Of a stretch of DNA of 64,000 nucleotides, positions 11,436 through 20,879 are shown piece after piece. The notes below the pieces were generated by a model. The model did no database searches and was not told where the DNA came from. It was given only the letters and a program-made list of their open reading frames with translations. Numbering within the stretch: the stretch's first letter is position 1; each line of letters begins with the position of its first letter. The stretch covers positions 496,001 to 560,000 of the forward strand of contig CAJQUW010009236.1 of NCBI GenBank assembly GCA_907163375.1. Reading direction: 5' to 3'. A program made the translations under genes and the position numbers. The DNA is from Prostheceraeus crozeri (taxonomy: Eukaryota; Platyhelminthes; Polycladida; Euryleptidae).

Positions 11436-11616
11436 TTGTCTCGTCGCTCACCATCAATCGAATCTTTGTCCCCACGTCCTCCGTCCACTGCTAAACTTCG
11501 ACAATCAACCGGCTCATCCCCGAGACGTCAAGTACGACCCAAACAAACCAAACCTACGCGTAGAGCAAAACAGACTAGTCCAACGAAGTCCAAACGAAAC
11601 GTCAAGACAGCGCCAG
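11436..11616 (+). CDS. Coiled-coil gene, visible exon 8
   Basis: The acceptor ATTGTTTCAG and donor GTATGT bound residues 347-406. The segment is strongly basic and Pro/Ser-rich (LSRRSPSIESLSPRPPS, then RRQVRPKQTKPTRRAKQ), suggesting nucleic-acid, tubulin or membrane contact or a localisation signal. That is inference from composition only. It leaves phase 1. Confidence 0.8.
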
Positions 11617-12639
11617 GTATGTGAGTTCAATTAATTGCTAGGTAACAATGGATGCAACATATAACAACGGTATTAATCAAATTTAAATCGGATGCAATCA
11701 ATTAATTACAAGTTGCCCCGCAATTTTTCAACTTTACACGAATTCAGTGTCATCGGATGTAAAGGCTCAATTACGCTTTGAATTATCATTCGCGATCCAG
11801 CACAAATGACAAGCAGCATAAATTTCATGCGCCGACGATCATGGTAAAAATAATTCCAATCTCATTATATCGCTTTGATATACTTATGGCAGTTTGTGAT
11901 AATTTGTATAAAGTTTATTGGGCAGCTCAGTGGCGCATTTGAATGTTTAGTATTCTGTGAAACAATGAGATATTGGTTGGGAAATTTGTTTGATTGTTTT
12001 GGAGGTTTCCAATTTATTAGATGTAAAGAAAGCTTTAACTTCCGCTGAAGTGCTCTTTTCCTTATCATATTAACACCGTTGGCCATTCTCAAGGCATTTT
12101 AATGAATTCAATTGATTATGAGAGCATAATGAAGCTGTTGGATTAGTTGCACATGTGTGGAATTAAGTGAAGAGTTTATGTCGGGTTTTTGGGATCATTG
12201 GTTGACTTCTGTGGCCTTTTCGGACGCTTTTTGCTTTTTTTAACATCTATAAAGATGTTCTGTGATTCTACTCAAAACAAGATAATCGTCAGAAAAGAGA
12301 CAAGACACAGCACACTTGAGAAGCATTTATCAAGAACTTTACACCAGACATACTACGTGAGACGTCAATATCGGGAAAATACAAGAGTCAAAGCTTCCAC
12401 TAATTGCACCAATGAAACTTAAATTTGTTTTGCGAGCGATGACGATGAGATATGAGACAGTTTTCAGTGGTTTGGTAAGCTCTCCATCTGACCGATTTAG
12501 CTGGTGAATTCACCTCAGAACATCGAAGAGGAGGGGCTACATGTGAAGCAGGTAATCAATAGCAATGGATAAAATGGTGCTGAGATCGAACGTTGGTGGC
12601 GTTCTGCCGATTCATTCTTCGAAGGATGAGGTTGTGAAG
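11617..12639. other. Intron 8, left part
   Basis: No recognisable feature. The plus-strand sequence from about 12540 may already belong to the PLE relic that follows, but no motif is visible before 12640. Confidence 0.35.
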
Positions 12640-12905
12640 GAGTCGCTGGCAAGGCATTCAATGCCGCATTTCAAGAGAGTGTCAGAGAGATAGATTCCAT
12701 CCTTCGGGCGGTTGATGTTAGCGCTTCCATGACACTGGCATCAACACTTCGCTCACTTCTGGTCAACAGTAAACCCGAACCATCCGAGATCCTTGATTCG
12801 GTCTACAAGATATTATGCGGAGGGAAAGGATGTGATTGGATGTATTGGGTGAGACTCAACGCTCCTGGAAGAAAGGAGGAAGGAATATAGATGTGATCAT
12901 GGACA
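12640..12905 (+). pseudogene. Penelope-like element relic: GIY-YIG endonuclease region
   Basis: One frame reads TLRSLLVNSKPEPSEILDSV followed by YKILCGGKGCDW (12735-12840). After a one-base shift it continues GETQRSWKKGGRNIDV (to about 12890). Together this is the PLE pattern in which a short basic stretch leads into VYxIxC...CDxxYIGETxRSxxxR, the GIY-YIG nuclease core, with the Arg retained and the Tyr-Ile-Gly decayed. The reverse-transcriptase part was not found. It differs from the PLE at 54006 and is much older. Confidence 0.6.
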
Positions 12906-13011
12906 TGTGTAACATACATAGATGTAACACAGAAAAAGTGACACTACATTTTTTTGCTTTCTTTATGCTTCTACTTATCAGACTTATCAGTATCATCACT
13001 CACAGGTATTT

Positions 13012-13286
13012 CTTAACTTAGTCACTACATCAATTAACTTAGTCCTAAGTTAACTTACTTCTTAACGCATTGTCAATTCCATCTCGTCCAGTGAGTGAAG
13101 CTTTTACGTCACTAATCCCCATACTTGGGGCTTGGACGGTGCTGACATAGTCAGACTTATGGATCGTTGCAGTACTTTTAGTCCGGATGCCCTTTCTGCC
13201 GACTTCCAATGACACCTTCAGGGCTCGACCTCTGGACCAAAAGATCGCTAGGCCAAGCACTTAACCACTGTGCCACGGAGACCACC
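13012..13286 (-). mobile_element. tRNA-derived SINE
   Basis: Read on the minus strand, the element starts with a tRNA-like head. Box A is GTGGCACAGTGGTTAAGTGC (about 13256-13275) and box B is AGAGGTCGAGCCC (about 13217-13229), at normal tRNA spacing. A body with GGCAGAAAGGGCATCCGG follows, a motif known from several invertebrate tRNA SINEs. The 3' end is made of short repeats around CTAAGTTAA. The head could promote RNA polymerase III transcription. It is not a tRNA gene: there is no full cloverleaf. Confidence 0.7.
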
Positions 13287-13770
13287 AGTGAATCATGTTT
13301 ATGATTCGTTTCACATGATTTGCTTGTAGGATGATACATGCACTCTTTTTCTGTTGTTTGCTCCGTAAAGGGGCAGCGCGATGTCAGAGAGCTAATGCAA
13401 AACGAAAATTAGCTTCCGCCTTTTGGCTGCTATATTTATTATATCTTTGACTAGCAGAATACTTTCCAGTCTATTTCATGATTTCAGAGTAATTTTATTC
13501 TTTCTGTCTTTTCGTCAGATACTTGGTAGATGGTTCTAATGTCTGTTGCGTCGATCCTGTCACTTTCCTGCTGATGGTCGTATAGAGCGATCGAAAGATC
13601 TCGTGAAACATAGCACGTTGTAATCGAACATCTGCTTGACAGGAAAGCCATTATTTCATGAATCATCCTCTATTTCAAAATGATAGGTTTTTACTATTAG
13701 ATGTTCAATACAACGTTAATGCATTATACTCGTATAATAAGACTTGATTTATTCCGAATTGTCTTATCAG
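13287..13770. other. Intron 8, right part
   Basis: Nothing recognised. A minus-strand 60-codon frame at 13484-13666 has no motif. Confidence 0.4.
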
Positions 13771-14135
13771 GAAGTGGAAGATCTCAGCCGGAAGCTGCTC
13801 CTGCCAATGAAGTAGGAGAGGAAGAGCTAGCGCGGATTGAAGCAGAGCGACTTGCTATCGAGGCTGCGGCCGCTGCTGAGAAAGCGAGGAGGCTAGCTCA
13901 GGCTGCTGCTTTGCAAGAAAAGATCAAGGATGCAGAGGAGATCCGCAAGGAGGCTGAGCGAGAAGCCGAGCGGAAAAAGCAGGAGATGGAAGCTGAACTG
14001 AAAGCTCTCGCTGCCGAAGAAGATGCAATGAAAATGATGGAAGAGGAAACACGACTGCAGATGATGGCCGCAAGAAAAGAAGCCCGAGAAGCACGAGAGA
14101 AGCGACGGAAGGATGACCTGGAGAGGAAGAAAGAG
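13771..14135 (+). CDS. Coiled-coil gene, visible exon 9 (start of coiled coil)
   Basis: The acceptor TCTTATCAG and donor GTAAGA bound 365 bases encoding residues 407-528. After a short linker (SGRSQPEAAPANEVGEEELA) the sequence becomes a highly charged helix, with Ala/Glu/Arg/Lys heptads such as AERLAIEAAAAAEKARRLAQ and EEIRKEAEREAERKKQEMEA. It leaves phase 0. The GC content and codon choice are clearly higher than in the flanking intron. The minus-strand frames of 125 and 97 codons here are shadows of the heptad repeat. Confidence 0.9.
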
Positions 14136-14685
14136 GTAAGAGCATCGAGTCAGGGAATGTCCTTGAACTGTTATGGACATAAAAAGAAAATAACGTGAAT
14201 ATAGCGGCAGCTGCCACAATAAATACGGAAAATTTTTAGTGTGTATTGTGTAGTCCTCATGTATTTGCATTAGAATATCGGAATTGCCCTTAAGGATTTC
14301 CGATCATTTTCCGATTGCTGAAATATGTGTTCTTTATTTTCGAGCTTTCGATTGTGTCAGCTGCACATCTTAAACATCCAGGATGTTTTCGTACCTAATA
14401 TGTGCGACTGCCGCCTCCGAGAGCTCGAAGATAAAGAGATTTTTGACAATTTTAGGAATTTTTATATGAGATGATATCCTTTAATGAGATGAATATCTCA
14501 ATTGATAATAATACATCTGTAAAAATTAGAGTATACACATAGAGAAAAATATTGTTATCCAATCATCGAGAGTTCATTTCTATGATAAATGTGAGTCATG
14601 AGGAGACTCCTCTGAGTTTTAGTTAAAATTTTTTAAAGTTGATCATGGTAATCACAGGTTGCAGATATGCGCTTACCACCACATG
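14136..14685. other. Intron 9, left part
   Basis: No recognisable feature. Confidence 0.4.
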
Positions 14686-15300
14686 TGTGAAGTTATTGGA
14701 ACCACCCAGCGGAACTAGTTTAATTTTTAAGCTTCAATTTCTCAATACCGACTGCTAATTTGTGGAATCTGAGCCAAGATTCATAATCAGGAGGCTGAAA
14801 TTGAAGAATTACAAGTCATTTCGGATATAATCACGCTGTAACAAAAAATAGTTCCGTTGGATAGTTCTGCTAGCTTCACACACGTACATGAGCATGTTGC
14901 GATATTAACGCTTTTAAACTATATTGTTGTGAAAAATGAAGCATGTATTTGTGATCAGCGCAACTAATTGGATTAGGTAGTGAAAACTGATTTACTGCAC
15001 CTATCAGCGAAACTAAGAAGTTGGTTCCGCTAACTTCACAAAAGAACCACTTTTATCTGTAAACTTGAATTTCTCAAGCACGACTGCGAATTTGTGAATC
15101 GAGCCCAGATTCGTGATGAGGAGACTGAAATTGGTAGAATAGACGTTGATTCGAATAGATTCACGCTGTAGTAAATAATGGTTCCGCTGGGTAGTTCCGC
15201 CAACTTCACACACGTCTTGCCACTGTTGTCGAGCACTTTTAACAGCCGTTAATAAATGGTCGATGTGTTGCATGAACATCTTTAGTGGACACATCTTGTG
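14686..15300. repeat. Diverged tandem duplication of a ~310-bp unit
   Basis: Two direct copies, about 14686-15000 and 15002-15300, align over most of their length. Shared blocks include TCACGCTGTA, CAAGATTC/CAGATTCGT and the ends GTTCCGCTGGGTAGTTCCGCC / GTTCCGTTGGATAGTTCTGCT. Within the first unit, the start TGTGAAGTTATTGGAACC and the end near 14860-14890 are inverted copies, suggesting a MITE that duplicated in tandem. The family is not identified. Confidence 0.6.
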
Positions 15301-16716
15301 ATAATGAAGTTTTCAACTTTCTTTGTTTTGTCCTGATGTCGTTTTATAACTAATATCAAATATAATTATCAAATCTATTACAGTTTTTCTTTAAATAAAT
15401 TAGCCGGAAAATTTACTTCGATAATGGAAAATTTTAAATATTTCTACATGTACATTTCAAGCAATTAATTTATATCTGAGTAATAGTGTGATGACTTGTG
15501 CAATAAACTCTGCCAAATACCACATAACCATTCAAATGCTTATTGATTTCAATTCAGTTTGATGAGGAGTTCTGCGATCGCTGCTATCAACAATTCCAAC
15601 ATGAGGTTAATGATTTTTCATTTGCGCTTTTTATGCACATGTGCATTTCATATATATTTCAATACTTGATGATCACTTTATCTATACAGCATTTTTTTGC
15701 AGTTCTGTGCCACAATTATATTTGATTTTACTGGAATGTTTTGTTTACGTTTTATTTTGTCATTGCTGTATTATACTGTCGCATTTCCGACATCGAAAAG
15801 ACGTTGCCTGAATATGGATATACATGTATCAGCATATATATAACTTGCATTTTTTGAAGATATTTCTAGAAGTAATGCATGTGCATGGTGATAGATAATA
15901 GAAATATCCTAGTGCGAGTGTGTATTCAAAAAATGCCTTAAACATGAACTCAACGAATACACAGATGATATATTCCATGAATAAATATCAATTTGTGAGT
16001 TTCATTTTGTCACGAGTGAATTCTACACGCTTTCTTGTTTTCTATAACACGCACGTATTCATGCATCATCACATCTTGGAAGGTGCTGTACTACACTTTC
16101 ATTGCAATCGATCTTTTTTTACTACAGAATGAAAGCTTTTACAATTGATTATCCGCAAACATGTTGTAATCAAACAATTACAATCTAAAGAATGTAATAT
16201 ATAAAGCATTTATATATATTATGTAAAGTATACAAAAGTATGTAAATCTTCGGTTCAAACTTTCATATTTGAGGATGATCATTTATTTTTCTTGATTTAA
16301 TCGTAAATTTTCTCCGTGTATGGATCATGCCAAAATAGCGATGTTGATGTCGGCTGATGTTCATAAGGTCTGCTGATGATTCTTGACACTTGTTTAATTG
16401 ACATTCAACTATATTTCCGTTTATTATTTTCGATTGGGATGCAACTGTGTAGCAATCATTACAGCACGTGAGCATGTGCGTGTACAATCTAGACTGTATA
16501 CCTAACCAATGTACTTACAATAACAAAAACGTTTCCTGAAGTAGCATGATGTAATAATTGATTGCATATTGTACAATGTTTCACTAGTCTGACTGATACA
16601 TACATGTAAATATTTTTTAATCTTATTATGAAACCAAATTTTGTGTAATTTGTTTTTAAATAAGCTGATGACTTTGATACTGATGTAACCGCCACTCTTA
16701 ATGAGTTCCTATGCCA
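15301..16716. other. Intron 9, middle part
   Basis: 1.4 kb of AT-rich DNA with no recognised feature. Confidence 0.4.
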
Positions 16717-17104
16717 TATTCAAGCAGAGATGGAACCGGTCCACCGGTACCGGTAAACCCTGCCAAGCATTGCAATAAACATATGACGAGACGATGCAGG
16801 TGTTGTGGTGCACCTAACACGATTCCACAGCGATCTAAAAGCTTGCTTCACGCCAACGTCAACCATATCCAATGCCTGCCTTATGGGAAAGTACAGGAAC
16901 ACTTAGATCAAGTGTGATTGGCTACGAATAACGATCAGACAACAGCAGCGTAAAACAACTGATGTTTTGTGGCTATTGTCTGCCTGTCTGAGTTTGTCTG
17001 TGACTACGCATTCATTACTTGCCTTTATTGTCGTCGTGTAACTCGAGTGTCGTGTCCTCGAGTGAGACTGAATTTCGTCACTTTCTTGATCAATTCGCAC
17101 CGCA

Positions 17105-17186
17105 ATGGAACTAACTGATGCTGATATTATTCGCTCAAAAGTTAAGTCTGGTGATTTTCTGAGAAAGCGCAAAGAATCGCCGTGTA
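17105..17186 (+). pseudogene. hAT transposase, N-terminal fragment
   Basis: 27 codons beginning MELTDADIIRSKVKSGDFLR run into the LINE tail at 17187. The position, just inside the left terminus, and the acidic/basic start fit the beginning of a hAT transposase reading frame. The rest up to the dimerisation domain is absent. Confidence 0.6.
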
Positions 17187-18016
17187 ATAATAATAATAGA
17201 ATGCTCTATTTTCAATCAATACAGCGAGCGGTATGACTGGTTACAGCAATTACATCATGTGAATTTCGAGTATTTCACGAAACTTCCATTGTAGAGTGAG
17301 GAGGATCGTCGTTGAGGTAGCAATTTCCGGGAGCGACGAACAACACGAGCAGGGTCTCTTACAGTAAAGAATTCGACAAGTGGATGAATATGGGGATTAC
17401 CACTAATCTTTTTGATTAGTTTAATACACATTTTGTCCAGAAAGTCACGCAGATGGGGTTTGCCTTGAACATTTGACCATCGAATTGCAAGATGGTCAAG
17501 TTTTTGAAAGTTCTTTACACTTACATCACAAATGATGGGCCAACAAAATGTCATATGACACAGCACAAGACTTATAAAAGCCTGCCAAACGACTTCACCA
17601 CGGTTGTTATTATTACGTAAACGGCGTACAAATGACATGGAACGACAACATTTAGCATACAGTTTTGCGAATTGAACGTCCCAGCGAAGGTCTGAGGTAA
17701 AAATACACTCCCAAAATTTTTATACAATCAATCTGTTCAATCGTGGAATTATTAATTACAATATCCATGGTCTTACAATTAGAAATATTCCTGGAAAGGG
17801 TCATACATTTAGATTTTTCAACATTTATAATCAGTTGCTTCTTTTTTGTCCATCCACAGAAAACATCTATATCAGAGTAGAAGTCAGAGTTAATACTAGG
17901 ACAATCAAAATGCAACAAGGTAATTTCATTGGCATAAACAATAGGTTTTGTATTTACAAAGTCGGGCAAATCATCCATGAAAAGAGAAAACAACAGTGGT
18001 CCCAAAATGGTCTATT
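17187..18016 (-). mobile_element. 5'-truncated LINE (CR1/Jockey-like) inside the hAT element
   Basis: On the minus strand it starts in the RT domain at ILGPLLFSLFMDDLPD (about 18016) and runs to the 3' end with AGCATTCTATTATTATTATTA at 17187-17205. Two open pieces, 17652-18005 and 17255-17638, are separated by a frameshift. The catalytic YADD box reads YANE, so even the full protein would be dead. The C-terminal part ends LLPQRRSSSLYNGSFVKYS, like the other two LINEs in the window. No clear target duplication is visible. Confidence 0.85.
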
Positions 18017-18029
18017 ATTACGTATAATT

Positions 18030-18347
18030 GCTGAATGTTTGGAAGCAATTCAGTATTGTTTACGAAATCGACTCCAGGGGAGCGAAAGCGAGGATTTGTT
18101 TGTAAGGGATGAAAATCCTCTATTACTTTGGAAAGCAAATGAAAAACTGTACCCAACTTTGTGCAAAGTCGCTCGCAAAGTGCTGGTAATCCAAGCATCA
18201 AGCTCGCAAAGTGAGCGCGTTTTCAGTGATGCAGGGTTGACCCTGACCGCGCCTCGAAACCGCTTAAAGTCTAAGCATCTCGAGGAGTTGGTCACCCTTA
18301 AGTGCTCTAAAAGCAGGACTGTGGTAATTTCACAATTCACATGTTGA
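18030..18347 (+). pseudogene. hAT transposase, C-terminal dimerisation domain
   Basis: The frame contains NPLLLWKANEKLYPTLCKVA, then VLVIQASSSQSERVFSDAGL and NRLKSKHLEELVTLKC. This is the standard hATC signature: P-L-xWW, then SxxSERxFSxAG, then R-x-LxxxxxxxLxxLxxN. It stops at TGA 18345-18347. Codons upstream of 18030 in the same frame derive from the LINE insertion, not from hAT. Confidence 0.88.
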
Positions 18348-18742
18348 CATTTACACTTTGAGTTTTGTGTTTTTGAATAAATTTGATACAGTCGGATATT
18401 CCATTTTCCATGTATACTATTGATGCACGTACATGATTGTTGGCCAATGTAGTAATTTTTGCAATTACATGTAGGGCCTATATGCTTGCTGTTAATTGCT
18501 ATGATTGAGCTGAGTCAAAATGGTGACAATTTTTTAATGCACTAACATTCTCGAACTAATGCCGGTACATGTACTAGTTTTCAGTTCATTCAAGGAGTTA
18601 CACAAAAATAAGCAATGATGGACATGTTGTCTAGATCCATGCACTTGGAAAAGTTTACCGGTAGATACCGGTACCGGTAAAGGTTACCGGTAGACCGGTA
18701 CCGGTAGCCAAAAATGCTACCGGTTCCATCTCTGTATTCAAG

Positions 18743-19400
18743 TGACGTGATGCTAGTTTTTTACTTCTTTAGTTTATTCTAGAAGTTGTATGTAAATCTT
18801 ATTTTGTTTAATTCAGTCTCAGTTTGTCATTCTACATTTAATACATTAATGTCATAAATGTGAAACATTAATGCCAGAACATATGAATGAGCTGAAAAAA
18901 ATAAGTAATCACAATCTGCATCATGAAGCTCATCTATGAAATGCACTGACTGTATTTAGGTAATTTTATGGATTAATTGCGAGACGGTATAATGCTGAGA
19001 CGATACGCGGTAGTGGAGCAAAATTTGCTGCGTAATCGAAAGAATATAAGCTAATCATCATTCTAGATCTCGTAGACTGCAATATTCAGTTTTGTAAGGG
19101 AAGTAAAAGCAAATTTTCTCGCCTGAAATTGTGTCATGTATCATTCAAAATTCCGTGCAGCGTTTCACTTACTTTGCATTTCATGCAATTGTCAATTAAT
19201 GAGATAAGCGACAGATCAAGTTGCCATGCAAAATGCGGGCAGTTAACTAGACCTGCGCGCTGCCAACTGACCTGCGAACTGCGAGTCTAACAATGGGCAA
19301 GAGCAAACCCTCACCATTACCATCACACATCAGTTGTCACAGCAATAATGATCAGCGAGTAAATATTTTTGAGAAATAGGGAGTATGATCGTTTTCAGGT
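18743..19400. other. Intron 9, between hAT and fold-back repeat
   Basis: No recognised feature. Confidence 0.4.
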
Positions 19401-19567
19401 TCCCACAACGTTTGATCGATCAATTTAAAAGACAGACGTTTTGTTTTATTTGCGAAAAAGGAGATTTGAGCGAGTCACTTGAGAATGGCCTGCGTCGTAG
19501 GCCGAAAGATCATGTGCAAATAAAACAAAGACTCTGCTTTTTATATTGATCGATCAGACGTTGTGGG
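19401..19567. repeat. Fold-back repeat with internal GC stem-loop followed by GAAA
   Basis: Arms of about 53 bp (19401-19454 and 19515-19567) are inverted copies, for example TGATCGATCAATTTAAAAG against its complement. The centre holds a stem GGCC-TGCGTCGTA-GGCC followed by GAAA, preceded by TTGAGAA, which fits the hammerhead box CTGANGA with two changes. The layout matches the unit at 5124-5380 although the arms differ in sequence. Confidence 0.5.
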
Positions 19568-20049
19568 GAGTGTTCGACCTGTAAAAAGCGAATAAATATT
19601 TCGTCACAATTGAAACTGCCGATATCAAGACCACTAGCTAGGGATCGATGTCCGCCAAAGCACAAGGCATCTGAAGTCATGCAGTGAATGCAATTAGCAA
19701 TGAATAAAATGAGATGAAATTGGCATCCAAAAGATGTTTGGCTGGTAGGACTAAAACTTACGACCATAGGTTTGCTAGACGTGTGCTCCACCAACTGATC
19801 TGCGAATCGTATCAATGCGATCATGTCCATTGGCAGGATCAAGTCCTCACCATCACCGCTCAATAAAAGTTTTCGCCGACTGAAGACTGAATTACCAAAA
19901 TTACTATAATATTCGCATCTCAAATCCTTGCTTTTGATGTTAGTATGAGACTGATGCAAAGGAAACTTTAGGAAGTCGGCAGAAATGACAGGAAAACGTT
20001 TTTTCAATCGAATAGGTGACGAGATTCGTGTAAAATATTGGAGAAGCAT
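19510..20049 (-). CDS. Unrecognised 179-codon open frame
   Basis: A minus-strand frame stays open for 179 codons, unusually long for AT-rich intronic DNA. It is rich in Ser, Phe and Leu and contains SFSPTSQTSFGCQFHLILF. No domain, signal peptide or splice signal is recognised. Its last 17 codons lie in the right arm of the fold-back repeat at 19401-19567, so it may be part of the same mobile unit. It may also be chance. Confidence 0.2.
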   Translation of the reverse strand: MLLQYFTRISSPIRLKKRFPVISADFLKFPLHQSHTNIKSKDLRCEYYSNFGNSVFSRRKLLLSGDGEDLILPMDMIALIRFADQLVEHTSSKPMVVSFSPTSQTSFGCQFHLILFIANCIHCMTSDALCFGGHRSLASGLDIGSFNCDEIFIRFLQVEHSPQRLIDQYKKQSLCFICT

Positions 20050-20328
20050 AAAAATACCGAAAGCTTCATATTACATGAGAGAAATGTGTTAAATATGAAA
20101 ATCATCAGAAATTAGCATATGTCTTCGCTATTTCTATGTCCCTCTGTAGCATTGATTTCCGATATCTATAGCGTAAATAAGTCTGACCTGTATGAATAAA
20201 TCATGAATGAAATATTTCACATCCAAACATGACACATGACATGTACTTAACTATCTATACTGACATGAAGAATCATATTGTTGAATGTATTCCTCAATGA
20301 CAACAATTTATCGCACAAATTTATGTAG

Positions 20329-20678
20329 GAAATTCGTCGGCGAAAGGAAGATGATATTCGAAGACAGGAACTGGCAAGCAAGCGCGAACGAGAGATGTTG
20401 CAGCGACTGGGCGATCCCAATCTACGACAGCGAATGGCGGATGACGACGCTGTGCGGAGAGCTCAACAGGAACGCGAACTGCAAGAACGATTGGCAGAGG
20501 AAGAGCAAGATGCCGCTGAGCGAGCCGCCGCAGAAGAGAGGCGAATGGAGGAGTTTGAGAGATTAGCGGAGGAGGAAGCCATTTCTAGGTTGCGAGAGGA
20601 TATGGACGATGTGGAAGAGCGGCGTCGAAACTTGAAGTATCGGGCTGAAGTTCTTGAGCAGGAGAAAGAGGAAAGAAG
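20329..20678 (+). CDS. Coiled-coil gene, visible exon 10
   Basis: The acceptor TTATGTAG and donor GTAAGT bound 350 bases encoding residues 529-644. The whole exon is charged helix: EIRRRKEDDIRRQELASKRE, then a short break LGDPNLRQRMADDDAVR, then long Glu/Arg heptads to QEKEER. It accepts phase 0 and leaves phase 2. Intron 10 that follows is 17.3 kb. Confidence 0.9.
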
Positions 20679-20879
20679 GTAAGTTGGAGTCATGTCATTT
20701 TGTACTTTGTATTGGGGTTGCATGTCTTGGACAACTTCTACCCGGGGATCCGGAAGTGCTCGAGGTACTATTTCCCGGGATCAGCGAAATGTAATCAGTA
20801 GAAATAAACCCCAAGACCCTTAACATGATGGATTTGGGGGGCGGACTTTAGGGTGTCTGTCAGAGGCCTCCCACCGCTA

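Larger units (their letters stand above)
16725..18734 (+). mobile_element. hAT transposon with internal deletion and a nested LINE
   Basis: A perfect 8-bp target duplication TATTCAAG flanks the element (16717-16724 and 18735-18742). The ends are CAGAGATGGAACCGGT and its exact complement, a typical hAT terminus. Arrays of the hexamer ACCGGT follow inside both ends (16735-16756 and 18656-18725). The transposase start is at 17105 (MELTDADIIRSKVKSGDFLR) and its C-terminal dimerisation domain is at 18030-18345. The central catalytic part is gone and a 5'-truncated LINE (17187-18016) sits in its place. The element is non-autonomous. Confidence 0.92.

Noticed and set aside
13217-13275. Functional tRNA gene from boxes A and B
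   Set aside because: No complete cloverleaf or anticodon arm, and the following body and repeat tail are those of a SINE.
13893-14270. Minus-strand frames of 125 and 97 codons opposite exon 9
   Set aside because: They are antisense shadows of the Glu/Arg/Ala-rich heptads; the plus strand has splice sites, phase and protein character.
17835-18030. N-terminal extension of the hAT frame at 17835
   Set aside because: This part is antisense LINE sequence read through by chance; hAT homology starts near 18030.
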